The notes: generated by a model from the letters alone, not told the origin. A stretch of 35,481 nucleotides of DNA from an uncultured Oscillospiraceae bacterium (GCA_910584395.1 CAJUAS010000018.1:1-35481); one strand, 5' to 3'. Positions 24,915 through 32,418 are shown, numbered from the stretch's first letter. A program made the numbers and translations.

Positions 24915-25754
24915 TCAAATTTTCGCTTGTTCTTTTTCTTTTCGCTCCTTTACCCTTTTGCGTGTCATTTTGGAGTTATAAGCCCCCCGGCAGTTGGGGG
25001 AGCAGTATTCGCTTCGCCGGTCGGTGGAGATAAAGAACTTCCCGCAGTTCTTGCATTGACGGATGGCTTTGCCCTCCCCGGCGGAAAACTGGACATAGGC
25101 CAAGTTGATACAAGTGGTGAGGTCATACACCTGGGCGTACAGCTCGGGTGTTTTTTCTTGCCCATAGCCCATCATCCACTCGGCGTTGCGGATGGGGAAT
25201 TGTGGGCCGCCTATACCCTCCATAAAGCGGAGATAAAAGTCCAGCAGGGTCAGGGCCAGGGTGCAGGCCGGGACGGCTCCTGTGGGCGCACAGGCCCGCC
25301 TTGCGGCTTCATAGACCAGCAGATGGGTGGTGCTGTCGTCCTGCGCTGTATGGAGGACCATACACCGCTGGGCGTATCGGGCGGGGTAGGTGGTGGTTAT
25401 CGGCTCCCACATAGGAAGTCCATACTTCCCCACAAAGGCCAGCAGAGCATCCAGGATAGGCCGGGCATCGTCAGGCTGTGCCGTGAAGAAATCCCCATAC
25501 CGCCAGAAGTCCACATCTTGGAGGGGCAGTATCTTGTGGGCCAGGCAGTAGTCCAGGAACGGCTCACAGTTGGCGACCACCGCCCCAGCCTGTACCACGT
25601 CTAAAAGCAAGCTGTCTGTGTCTTTGAATGGGTCATAACGGCGTACCGCCAGAGATTTGGGGACGAGGTATAGCACGCCGTCCGTCTGCTCCAAGGTGTA
25701 GCCCGTGTACCGGGGCACCGCCCCGGAGAAGTGGGTGAAGTTCAGCGTTGGCAT
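24915..25754 (-). CDS. Element-borne zinc-finger protein of unknown function
   Basis: 279 residues from the ATG at 25754, which follows AGAGAGGG; an upstream ATG at 25808 lacks a ribosome site. The C-terminal part contains CKNCGKFF then YCSPNCRGAYNSKMTRKR, a two-CxxC zinc finger with a basic tail, like treble-clef fingers found at the ends of CGNR-type and related proteins. The first 230 residues have no fold I recognise and include LLDVVQAGAVVANCEPFLDY. It resembles a DUF6076-like group seen on Firmicutes mobile elements (from memory, uncertain). Facing the HTH gene across a divergent intergenic region, it may be a nucleic-acid-binding accessory factor of the element. Confidence 0.7.
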   Translation of the reverse strand: MPTLNFTHFSGAVPRYTGYTLEQTDGVLYLVPKSLAVRRYDPFKDTDSLLLDVVQAGAVVANCEPFLDYCLAHKILPLQDVDFWRYGDFFTAQPDDARPILDALLAFVGKYGLPMWEPITTTYPARYAQRCMVLHTAQDDSTTHLLVYEAARRACAPTGAVPACTLALTLLDFYLRFMEGIGGPQFPIRNAEWMMGYGQEKTPELYAQVYDLTTCINLAYVQFSAGEGKAIRQCKNCGKFFISTDRRSEYCSPNCRGAYNSKMTRKRVKERKEKEQAKI

Positions 25755-25974
25755 AGGTAAGCCCTCTCTTTCCGTCATAGCTTGGAAGAAAATCCTATCA
25801 CATAGCACAAATATAGCAGTTTGTCAAAAAATATCCTGTCGTAACAAGGCGAACGATTCTGCTTGACTGGAAATATCTGGTGATATAACATTTCAGTATC
25901 ATATCACGCAATAGAAAAGGAGACAGAACGAGATATATGTGAATGAAATCCCATCACGGAAAGGAGGACGACGT

Positions 25975-26178
25975 TTGAAAACTGACTGCCGGAATTTTGA
26001 CGAGCTGCCCGCCATGCTGACAGCCAACGAGCTGGCCGGGGCGCTGGGCATTTCCAGAGCCGGGGCCTATACCCTCATTCATAGCAAGGGCTTTCCCACC
26101 CTACGGATCGGGAAACGGCTTATGGTTCCCAAGGACAAGCTGACCGAGTGGATCGACCGCAACACCGGGGACGGGTAG
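25975..26178 (+). CDS. Excisionase-family helix-turn-helix protein
   Basis: 67 residues from TTG 25975, chosen because AAGGAGG (25961-25967) is seven bases upstream; a GTG at 25939 would add 12 residues. The sequence LTANELAGALGISRAGAYTL, then GFPTLRIGKRLMVPKDKLTEWI, is the MerR-like winged HTH of excisionase/helix-turn-helix 17 proteins. It probably directs excision of the element or regulates its mobilization genes. The first segment (LKTDCRNFDELPAML) is common among these element proteins. Confidence 0.85.
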   Translation: MKTDCRNFDELPAMLTANELAGALGISRAGAYTLIHSKGFPTLRIGKRLMVPKDKLTEWIDRNTGDG

Positions 26179-26204
26179 CCCCTGTCTATCTGTTAGCAAG
26201 CACT

Positions 26205-26248
26205 GGATTTGTATGTCACAAATCCGCTTGGCAGGGGTGTCCCCCTGC
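26205..26248 (+). other. Putative origin of transfer (oriT) region
   Basis: The inverted repeat GGATTTGT ATGTC ACAAATCC (26205-26225) is followed by GCAGGGG TGTC CCCCTGC (26231-26248) and a C-rich run. It lies directly upstream of the MobC-like and relaxase genes, which is where oriT usually lies in this kind of element. The nick site cannot be identified by eye. Confidence 0.55.
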
Positions 26249-26276
26249 AACCCCCAACGAAGAAAGGAGGAAGTCA

Positions 26277-26537
26277 ATGGGGAAAACCAAGACGCTGACC
26301 ATTCGATTAAGCCCGGAGGATATGGCACTTTTGAAGTCCTACACCGCCAAGACCCGGCTTTCCCAGTCCGCCTACCTGCGGACGCTGATCCGGGGCTATG
26401 TGCCCAAGGCGTACCCGCCGGAGGTGTTCTTTGAGCTGATGGGCAAGCTGGAGAGTGGTGATAGACTGGATGGCGAAATGATAGAGGGTATTTTGACCCT
26501 GCGGCAAGCCGTCACCGCCCCGGAGAAAATCAACTGA
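26277..26537 (+). CDS. MobC-like ribbon-helix-helix mobilization protein
   Basis: 86 residues from ATG 26277, with AAGGAGG six bases upstream. The sequence KTKTLTIRLSPEDMALLKSY, followed by LSQSAYLRTLIRGY, is a ribbon-helix-helix DNA-binding pattern as in relaxosome accessory proteins (MobC family). It would bind oriT and help the relaxase. The stop overlaps the relaxase ATG (TGATG), so the pair is translationally coupled. Confidence 0.82.
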   Translation: MGKTKTLTIRLSPEDMALLKSYTAKTRLSQSAYLRTLIRGYVPKAYPPEVFFELMGKLESGDRLDGEMIEGILTLRQAVTAPEKIN

Positions 26538-27045
26538 TGGCGACCACGGCCATTTGGAAAGTCAAGGGCAGCCTGAGCCGGGTGGTGGACTATGCTGCCA
26601 ACCCGGACAAGACCACAGTATTTACCACGGAGGACTTGCAGGGCCTCCGGGATGTGATGAATTACACCACCCAAGACTACAAGACCGAGGAGCAACGGTA
26701 CGTCAGCGGCGTGAACTGTGTTCCGTCGATTGCCAGGGATGAAATGCAAATGGTCAAGAGGCAGTTTGACAAGGAGGGCGGGATCGCGGCCTTTCACGGC
26801 TACCAGTCCTTTGCTCCCGGAGAGGTCACGCCGGAACAGGCCCATGAGATTGGTATTGAACTTGCCCGGCGGCTGTGGGGAGATAGGTTCCAGGTATCCG
26901 TGGTAGGTGGCGGGAGTTAAGGATATGTGCCCGGATCGAAGCGGACATCCCCCGCATCCAGCAAAAGACCTTTGAGCCGATTCCGCCCCCGCCAAAGCGG
27001 GAAAAGCTACCGACCAAACGCAAACACTGCACGCCCCAAAGGTAG
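26537..27045 (+). pseudogene. Relaxase/mobilization nuclease broken by internal deletion
   Basis: From ATG 26537 the frame encodes MATTAIWKVKGSLSRVVDYA and the relaxase N-terminal domain (MobP/VirD2-like) down to about FQVSVV, then hits TAA at 26918. A second frame from 26911 to TAG 27045 encodes a basic relaxase-like tail (RELRICARIEADIPRIQQKT, PPPPKREKLP). The middle of the protein, including the HxH metal motif normally after FQVVV, is missing, and the two remnants are out of frame. Intact relatives are about 450-550 residues. The element would therefore need a relaxase in trans. Confidence 0.8.
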
Positions 27046-27075
27046 CGGCGTTGCCCTTTGTTGGAGGGTACTCCG

Positions 27076-27167
27076 CCACTCCGCTCCCCGTCAAGGCTAA
27101 AGTGAACCGGCCCGCCCCCGAGGGAAGGGGCGGGCCGGGCCTTGACTGGAACCGGGCGGCGGAGTGG
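27076..27167. repeat. Large nested palindrome
   Basis: Three nested arms pair in order: CCACTCCGC (27076) with GCGGAGTGG (27159), CAAGG (27092) with CCTTG (27140), and a 12-bp GC-only arm (27107-27118) with 27127-27138. The result would be a long cruciform or RNA hairpin. It lies between the relaxase remnant and the cargo. Confidence 0.75.
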
Positions 27168-27190
27168 TAGTCATTAAGGGCGAACGCCAC

Positions 27191-27220
27191 AAGAGCCGGG
27201 CCACAGGCCCGGCTCTTGCT
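27191..27220 (+). terminator. Terminator-like hairpin after the mobilization genes
   Basis: AAGAGCCGGGCC (27191-27202), loop ACA and GGCCCGGCTCTT (27206-27217) form a perfect 12-bp stem. The downstream T content is low (GCTATCTTGG), so termination efficiency is uncertain. Confidence 0.55.
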
Positions 27221-27288
27221 ATCTTGGGAGGACGGTGCTCCCAACGGCAGGTGCTTCAAACCTTACAAAACCCGCCCAGAAATGCGTC

Positions 27289-27341
27289 CCACCGTGGGAT
27301 TTATTTTGTCGAAAAATGTGCCTCAAATTGAGGTATATTTT
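27289..27341 (+). repeat. Left copy of 53-bp direct repeat bounding the defence cargo
   Basis: It matches 32104-32156 in 46 of 53 positions with no gaps. It contains CCACCGTGG, TTATTTTGTCGA and the imperfect palindrome ATGTGCCTCAA A TTGAGGTATAT. It ends two bases from the AAA gene stop codon and marks the switch from GC-rich backbone to AT-rich cargo. Confidence 0.85.
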
Positions 27342-27343
27342 AA

Positions 27344-28510
27344 TCACAACTTAATGTGTGCAACAAAAGTGTCCTTAATTTTTTTGTTAAGATCCCTCAT
27401 ATTCTTATACTTTGAAACATCAATTTCACCGGCCACACTATCATGGAGCTTATCCGGTACATCGGTGGATACAAATTCTTTATACTTGGATATGATTTGA
27501 TTCACTCGAAAATGAACAAATTTTTTCTTGTCCTCATCAGTAAGAAGATTAAACATCCCTTTATAATCAAATCGAGATCTTAACTCTGGCGATATTTTGC
27601 TCTGGAAATTCTCCTTGGTGATATTTGAGGTAAAAACAATGATATAGCCGCTAACATCGTACTCGTCCGCTTGGGAGTTTACAATCTTACCATTCTCAAG
27701 GACATCAAGAAAGTAATTGAATACAGCATTATCAGCTTTTTCAAATTCATCTATAAGAATCAGCCCTACATCGGATTCATAAACTCTTTTAAGCAGCTCT
27801 CCTCCATCGCTGCCGATATAACCCAATGGACTTCCAATCAAACTGTTAAGGGCATCATGACTACTATAGTTTCCAAAATTGATTTTTGCCAGCTTTGCTT
27901 GGCTTCCAAGCGCTTTGTGAATTGATCTTGCAACCTCGGTTTTCCCGACTCCAGAATCCCCCATCAAAAAGAGCGAGAGAATCTTATGTTCGCCCAATTT
28001 GTTAAATACCCTAAATGAGTAGACAAGCTCCTTGAACTCTTCCTTGAAGCGTTCGTGACCATATAGCCTTGCATCAAAATTCTCAAAAAAAGTTTCCAAT
28101 TCCGAATCGTCCAAATCGGTAATCTTTTTTACTGAGTTGGGCTTTGTGCTTGGCTTTTCTTCCGCTTCAATAGGTACTTCATCACTTTCTGCTTCGACAT
28201 CAGAATAATCATCAAATATGTATCGGAATAAATACTTAGCGTCTTTCTCGTAGGCCTTATCACAGATAAAAGCAATATTTCCCCCAAAGCTACCAAAGAG
28301 TTGCTCGAAGTTAAGCAACTGCGAATCGTTAGCTTTCACAAAGCCAACCACAGATGAAATATCCACACAACACTTCTGGTGTTCATCCAAACTTTCAATT
28401 TTCTGCGAAGACAGCAGTTTTGACATACTTAAAAATTCAAAACCCGCCGCCATTTGAGCGGATTTGAAATTAAAAAACTGTTGCTTAGTGTAGAAGAATA
28501 GCCTGTTCAC
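27344..28510 (-). CDS. ClpB-like AAA+ ATPase, last gene of the defence operon
   Basis: 388 residues. The start is GTG at 28510, overlapping the upstream stop as GTGA. Residues 1-140 form an unrecognised N-terminal domain with an acidic end (DDYSDVEAESDEVPIEAEE). A single AAA module follows: GDSGVGKT Walker A (184-191), pore-loop-like GYIG (230-233), LILIDEFEKA Walker B (250-259), TSN sensor 1 (294-296) and SPELRSRFD with arginine fingers (about 308-315). These match the second ring of ClpA/ClpB-type unfoldases, but the usual N domain and first ring are missing. It may remodel or unfold a protein delivered by its coupled partner, or sense DNA damage or invasion; both are inference. Confidence 0.88.
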   Translation of the reverse strand: MNRLFFYTKQQFFNFKSAQMAAGFEFLSMSKLLSSQKIESLDEHQKCCVDISSVVGFVKANDSQLLNFEQLFGSFGGNIAFICDKAYEKDAKYLFRYIFDDYSDVEAESDEVPIEAEEKPSTKPNSVKKITDLDDSELETFFENFDARLYGHERFKEEFKELVYSFRVFNKLGEHKILSLFLMGDSGVGKTEVARSIHKALGSQAKLAKINFGNYSSHDALNSLIGSPLGYIGSDGGELLKRVYESDVGLILIDEFEKADNAVFNYFLDVLENGKIVNSQADEYDVSGYIIVFTSNITKENFQSKISPELRSRFDYKGMFNLLTDEDKKKFVHFRVNQIISKYKEFVSTDVPDKLHDSVAGEIDVSKYKNMRDLNKKIKDTFVAHIKL

Positions 28511-29385
28511 TCGGCATCCTTCTTTCTTTTGGATTTATTAGGTTTTTCCTCCACCTCAGAACCCTCAGATTTAATAACTTGCACTATTGCAAGAAGATCA
28601 ATGTAGTTGTAATCCTCCCCATCATCTTCGCTTTTCAATTTGACCGATGCAGGAACCGAATATTGGCTATTGTGCACCTCACTATCCGAGTCAGTCTCAA
28701 CGGAGTGCCCCAATTCTTGAAAAAATTCAAAAGAATTTTTTAGGCCACTAATCTTGGTTTTTCCTTTATAGATACCAATTAATGACACATTCCCAATAAA
28801 CAAATCATCTACATTGTAAAGGCTTTCAAATTCGCTCTCAAAGGTAAGAGGAATTTTTATCAAAAGCTTTTCGTCACTATCTTTCAACTCGCCTTTTAGC
28901 TTGTAAGAATAATCCTTGAACATAGAATTAAAAAGATTATTAATGTCAAGTCCACCAGCCTCCGGCAAACGCATGCCCTTGAAAGAACCATTTGAAAACA
29001 TTTTCACAGTTCGCAATTCCGTCTCATTTTCGAGAGAAAGAGATACATTGTCAATTCTAATAAGCTGTCCCTCTGCAACGCCATCAAAGCACGAGGAAAT
29101 AACTTTACATTTTTCCATTACTTCGCTTAAAATCAATGATTTGGTCATCGTAACCTTAAAACTCTCAAGAACTTTTTGAGAATCCGATGATCCCGATTTA
29201 ATGTCAGACCCCAGTTCAGCGTTAAATAGCTTCAAAAACTTTGTGCCCATTTTTGCTTGTAGTTCAGTATCAAGCGTGTCGCCTTGGCTAGCCTCAACCG
29301 TTTCATCGGTCTTAATGACATTACTTAACATCATTTTTATCTCGTATACTTTTGAAAAGTTTAGATAATAAACATTAAACAGCAT
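28507..29385 (-). CDS. Unrecognised protein coupled to the AAA+ ATPase
   Basis: 292 residues from the ATG at 29385, which has GAGGAG 11 bases upstream; an ATG at 29433 would overlap the endonuclease gene by 32 nt. I do not recognise the family firmly. The opening LFNVYYLNFSKVYEIKMMLS and the later block of small residues (LGSDIKSGSSDSQKV), followed by a Leu-rich helix, recall DUF6414-type proteins, which begin with a YLD..KV.SYL-like strand-helix. The C-terminus is acidic, then basic (KPNKSKRKKDAE). No membrane segment or catalytic motif is seen. It lies 16 nt after the endonuclease gene, and its stop overlaps the ATPase start by four bases, so it is probably the substrate adaptor, sensor or effector of that ATPase. 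Confidence 0.75.
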   Translation of the reverse strand: MLFNVYYLNFSKVYEIKMMLSNVIKTDETVEASQGDTLDTELQAKMGTKFLKLFNAELGSDIKSGSSDSQKVLESFKVTMTKSLILSEVMEKCKVISSCFDGVAEGQLIRIDNVSLSLENETELRTVKMFSNGSFKGMRLPEAGGLDINNLFNSMFKDYSYKLKGELKDSDEKLLIKIPLTFESEFESLYNVDDLFIGNVSLIGIYKGKTKISGLKNSFEFFQELGHSVETDSDSEVHNSQYSVPASVKLKSEDDGEDYNYIDLLAIVQVIKSEGSEVEEKPNKSKRKKDAE

Positions 29386-29401
29386 GTGTTTTGGCACTCC
29401 T

Positions 29402-30322
29402 CTACTTTCTTGGCCCCAAGAACTTGTCCCCATTCAAGTGAATCATATGATCCGGCATATCAGCTATCCACACTTCTGTTTCCCATGCGAGTGATTCCGA
29501 GAATTTCTTGAAAGTCTTAAAGTCCAAAAAGGCTGTAACATATATCTTTCCAGCTTTTACGCCTGCGGTCATTTCTTCAATTTCTTTAATACGCTTCGGC
29601 TCCATCGGGCCTACCGATGTAACAGACTCAATAAAATACAGCCAATTCTTTTCTTCCGAATAGAGAACTACATCAGGCATTTTATCGTGGAGTGTAATCT
29701 CAAATCCCAAAGTGCTTAGCTTGTCCACATTCTTAACCAAATCTTTTTCGGTTGTATCTCCAACATAGAGGCACTCAGAATTTGGTGCAAAGCGAGGGGC
29801 AAATTCCTCGATGATAGCTTTCTGCAACTCATTATGTTTGCCGGGTGAAAATGTGAAATCTACGCCATTAATCCGCACGGGCATTTTTAACATGGTGCGT
29901 TTTGACGCATAAAGCTGAATAAGTGAATCATGACTCTGTAGAAATGAAGCAAGTCTATCTGCCCATGTTTCTGTTCCGAAGCTCCTAAGTAACATAAGCA
30001 TTTCATCAGTTAAGCGATAGCAATAGTTAGGACTGTTGGTTGCTTTTCCATTGTCCTCAATAAACGCAGCGTTTCTAAAATGGTGCATAGCCTGTTTTCG
30101 GAAAGTCTCTCGGCTGTTCTCTGCATATATAACGCCATAGTTCGCTTTTGTATATGCAATAACATCGTGAATACGAATCCAACTATTTGTGGCATCTGAC
30201 CATTCATTTTGTTCCTTCATATCTGCCATAGCCAATAGGACAAAACAGCACAAATCCGCCTGTTGTTTAACTGGCACTTGCAATTCTTTCAGAATCGTTC
30301 TTGCTTCCTCTATCTTTCGCAT
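29402..30322 (-). CDS. Type II restriction endonuclease, BsuBI/PstI family
   Basis: 306 residues. Residues 1-140 look helical, with a winged-helix-like part (RIHDVIAYTKANYGVIYAEN, RETFRKQAMHHFRNAAFIED), matching the N-terminal domain of BsuBI/PstI enzymes. The C-terminal nuclease domain has MPDVVLY (P216-D217) and LYFIESVTSVGPM with E232, the PD-(D/E)xK-like core of this family. Known members cut CTGCA^G; the same specificity is probable but unproven here. The ATG at 30322 has AGGAG eight bases upstream and overlaps the methyltransferase 3' end by 56 nt, so R translation probably follows M. Confidence 0.9.
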   Translation of the reverse strand: MRKIEEARTILKELQVPVKQQADLCCFVLLAMADMKEQNEWSDATNSWIRIHDVIAYTKANYGVIYAENSRETFRKQAMHHFRNAAFIEDNGKATNSPNYCYRLTDEMLMLLRSFGTETWADRLASFLQSHDSLIQLYASKRTMLKMPVRINGVDFTFSPGKHNELQKAIIEEFAPRFAPNSECLYVGDTTEKDLVKNVDKLSTLGFEITLHDKMPDVVLYSEEKNWLYFIESVTSVGPMEPKRIKEIEEMTAGVKAGKIYVTAFLDFKTFKKFSESLAWETEVWIADMPDHMIHLNGDKFLGPRK

Positions 30323-31808
30323 AAATAAAACTCCTAACTATGTTATCACAAGTCTTTTCAGAGGTATCATGACTTCTAATAAGCTCTTTTCCCATAGCTT
30401 CTATTGTTGTTAAAGGTGGGACTGGCATAGTATTTACTTCTGTGGAATTGACCTGCGTTGATCCATTCAGTATCCGATAATAGCAGTCATACAATGTGGA
30501 GTTGAAGAGCACATAAAGTCCATAAACGATACATTCTGATAGCTCTCGTGACCCGCCAATAAAATTGATTTTATTCTGCGTACTGATCTTCTGATACTCG
30601 GGGTGTTTATTGGCCAAATACACGCCACATTGTAACCGGCGATGTTCTTCCTTTGCAGTAAACCGTTTGACAAACAAATAGTTGGCATTTTCTTGTAAAA
30701 GTCCTGACTGCTCCGTAACAATGTACTCATGCTCTTTCCCTATCGGAAAAAGAACTTTTCCGTTCTGGATATGCTGCGAATAGAAAAGAGGAACCGCTTG
30801 TTCTTCCTGCTCACTCCGTAGCGCTTCTCTGTTCCTAAAATCAACGGTTAGTCCCGTTTTCATTTTCAGTCCGATACTCGGCAATGTATCTTTCCAGCTA
30901 TTTAACAGCTCTAAGGTTCTTACTTCCTGCTCATTTGTCACAAGGAATACATAAGAATCTTCACCCGACACGACAATGTTATACGGAGCTTTAAATGTAG
31001 TCAAATCTGAAAAATCGAAATTGCTTTGCGTAGTCGTTATAGTTATGGCCTCAGGTTTCCTCTGCGTCTTTTTGACTTTAATGATCATTGTCTCCTGCAA
31101 GACACTTTCCTGATCAAAGACCTTATCTCGGCTTCCAAATAAATGAATATGCTCCAATGCACCTTCATTCAGAAATTTTTGACGAAAGCTTTTGAAATAC
31201 GCTCCAGAAGTCCAGGAACGGGGAATGATATACACCATTTCACCATTAGAAGCAAGGTTAAACATTCCCATTGTCGCAAAGAGAAAGTATAGATTGGGAG
31301 CACCGTAGCAGACATCGGGCATTGCCTGCGCTTCAGGAGCATCTTTTCCGACTTTCATATAAGGCGGATTGCTAATAATCAAATCGTATTTCTGCGGGTT
31401 TGGGTCTGCACCGAGCTTTCCATTATACTCCAGCATCTGACCAAGAATATAATTTTCCGTCCTCAAGTCGTAGTGTATTTCTATTTTAGCGTTACTGCGG
31501 ACATAATCTAAATTGCCACATAGTAAGTCGATAACATTTGGATCAGTTTCATAGCAAGTTAGATAGACTTTCTTTATTCCATCTTCATTCTGAAGTCTGT
31601 CAAGCAAAGCAACTGATAATATTCCAGATCCAGCACCAGCATCAAGGACATGTAGCTCATTCTTTTCTATAGGTATATCAAATAGACCTGCCATAAATAT
31701 AGCGGTCTCTTTACTTGTGAAGAATTGCCCATACTGTTTACGCTGTGACTTCGGCATCTTCTCCATATATTCGTTTGTTGATTCGATTGCATAGTCAAGC
31801 AGTTTCAT
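30267..31808 (-). CDS. N6-adenine DNA methyltransferase of the BsuBI/PstI-type system
   Basis: 513 residues. The motif order is of the gamma class: motif X QYGQFFTS (about 25-32), SAM-binding DAGAGSG (56-62), and catalytic NPPY (147-150) in YDLIISNPPYMKVG. A target-recognition half follows, with GLTVDFRNREAL and GSTQVNSTEVNTMPVPPL near the C-terminus. It should methylate adenine in the site cut by the adjacent endonuclease. It starts at ATG 31808 after GGAG, inside the end of the HTH gene (14-nt overlap), and its own end overlaps the endonuclease start. It is slightly longer than typical for such enzymes. Confidence 0.93.
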   Translation of the reverse strand: MKLLDYAIESTNEYMEKMPKSQRKQYGQFFTSKETAIFMAGLFDIPIEKNELHVLDAGAGSGILSVALLDRLQNEDGIKKVYLTCYETDPNVIDLLCGNLDYVRSNAKIEIHYDLRTENYILGQMLEYNGKLGADPNPQKYDLIISNPPYMKVGKDAPEAQAMPDVCYGAPNLYFLFATMGMFNLASNGEMVYIIPRSWTSGAYFKSFRQKFLNEGALEHIHLFGSRDKVFDQESVLQETMIIKVKKTQRKPEAITITTTQSNFDFSDLTTFKAPYNIVVSGEDSYVFLVTNEQEVRTLELLNSWKDTLPSIGLKMKTGLTVDFRNREALRSEQEEQAVPLFYSQHIQNGKVLFPIGKEHEYIVTEQSGLLQENANYLFVKRFTAKEEHRRLQCGVYLANKHPEYQKISTQNKINFIGGSRELSECIVYGLYVLFNSTLYDCYYRILNGSTQVNSTEVNTMPVPPLTTIEAMGKELIRSHDTSEKTCDNIVRSFIYAKDRGSKNDSERIASAS

Positions 31809-32007
31809 GATTTGTAAACTCCATCACATCGCCAATATCACATTTCATTGCAGAGCAAATTTTATACAAGCTCTCCATGGATACAAATTCGTTTTTCCCC
31901 ATTTTGGCAAGAACATTAAAGCTTATACCGGCGGCATCTTTTAGTTCTGTTCGATTCATCTTTCTGTCAATCAACAATTTCCAGAGCTTATCATAAGAAA
32001 CAGTCAT
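31795..32007 (-). CDS. Cro/C1-type HTH regulator, first gene of the defence operon
   Basis: 70 residues. YDKLWKLLIDRKMNRTELKD, AAGISFNVLAKMGKNEFVSM, then ESLYKICSAMKCDIGDVMEF form a complete five-helix XRE domain with almost nothing else, like controller (C) proteins of restriction-modification systems and the YozG group. It is probably an autoregulator that delays endonuclease expression after entry. ATG 32007 has GGAG seven bases upstream. The gene overlaps the methyltransferase start by 14 nt. Confidence 0.88.
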   Translation of the reverse strand: MTVSYDKLWKLLIDRKMNRTELKDAAGISFNVLAKMGKNEFVSMESLYKICSAMKCDIGDVMEFTNHETA

Positions 32008-32038
32008 TACGATTCTCCGTTCAATTTAGTTTATTTTA

Positions 32039-32067
32039 ATTGTAACATGTCCCAAATGCTTTTTCAA
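32039..32067 (-). promoter_or_regulatory. Promoter of the defence operon
   Basis: On the minus strand, TTGAAA (32062-32067) and TACAAT (32039-32044) are 17 bp apart, 32 nt ahead of the HTH start. Short AT-rich inverted repeats nearby (CAATT / AATTG) could be the HTH operator, but no strong C-box pair is evident. Confidence 0.78.
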
Positions 32068-32103
32068 GATAATCTCATAAAAAGGTGAGGGACAGATCGC
32101 ACG

Positions 32104-32156
32104 CCACGGTGGAACTTATTTTGTCGAGAAATGTACCTCAAATTGAGGTACATTTC
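32104..32156 (+). repeat. Right copy of 53-bp direct repeat bounding the defence cargo
   Basis: This is the same orientation and ungapped match as 27289-27341, with a 4815-bp offset. It contains CCACGGTGG and the perfect palindrome ATGTACCTCAA A TTGAGGTACAT. It lies about 40 bp upstream of the operon promoter. Confidence 0.85.
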
Positions 32157-32248
32157 CAAGATGGCTGATTATTTGCGCTTTTGAGGATTTGACCGCATAC
32201 TTAAATTGGGGAAAGTTACACCACTTATAGCTTTTAGACAAAAGGACG

Positions 32249-32280
32249 GGGCGGTATTCGGAAGAATACCGCCCTGATTT
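32249..32280 (+). terminator. Terminator-like hairpin near the right end of the element
   Basis: GGGCGGTATTC (32249-32259) and GAATACCGCCC (32264-32274) form a perfect 11-bp stem with loop GGAA, followed by TGATTTTG. No gene precedes it on the plus strand, so it may insulate the element end. I see no gene between 32157 and 32418. Confidence 0.6.
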
Positions 32281-32281
32281 T

Positions 32282-32300
32282 GACCCTTATCTTGACCCTT
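32282..32300 (+). repeat. Paired GACCCTT repeats, right integrase arm-type sites
   Basis: GACCCTT at 32282-32288 and 32294-32300, period 12, matches the left pair at 23617-23635. It lies about 120 bp from the right attachment copy. Confidence 0.65.
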
Positions 32301-32418
32301 ATCACGGTAGAACTGGTCATTACCCTTTGACACATGATGGAATGGTGATTTTGAAAAAGTTAGTATTTGCAATACTTGGCGGGATGTAGTGACACTCTTT
32401 GGGACTGTCTCTCACCTA

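Noticed and set aside
24927..25604. 225-codon plus-strand frame within the zinc-finger gene
   Set aside because: The minus-strand protein has an ordered double CxxC finger and a ribosome site; the plus frame has no motif.
27306..27341. Left 53-bp repeat as a simple terminator for the AAA gene
   Set aside because: On the minus strand the stem has A-C mismatches, and the same sequence recurs upstream of the operon promoter, which a terminator would not explain.
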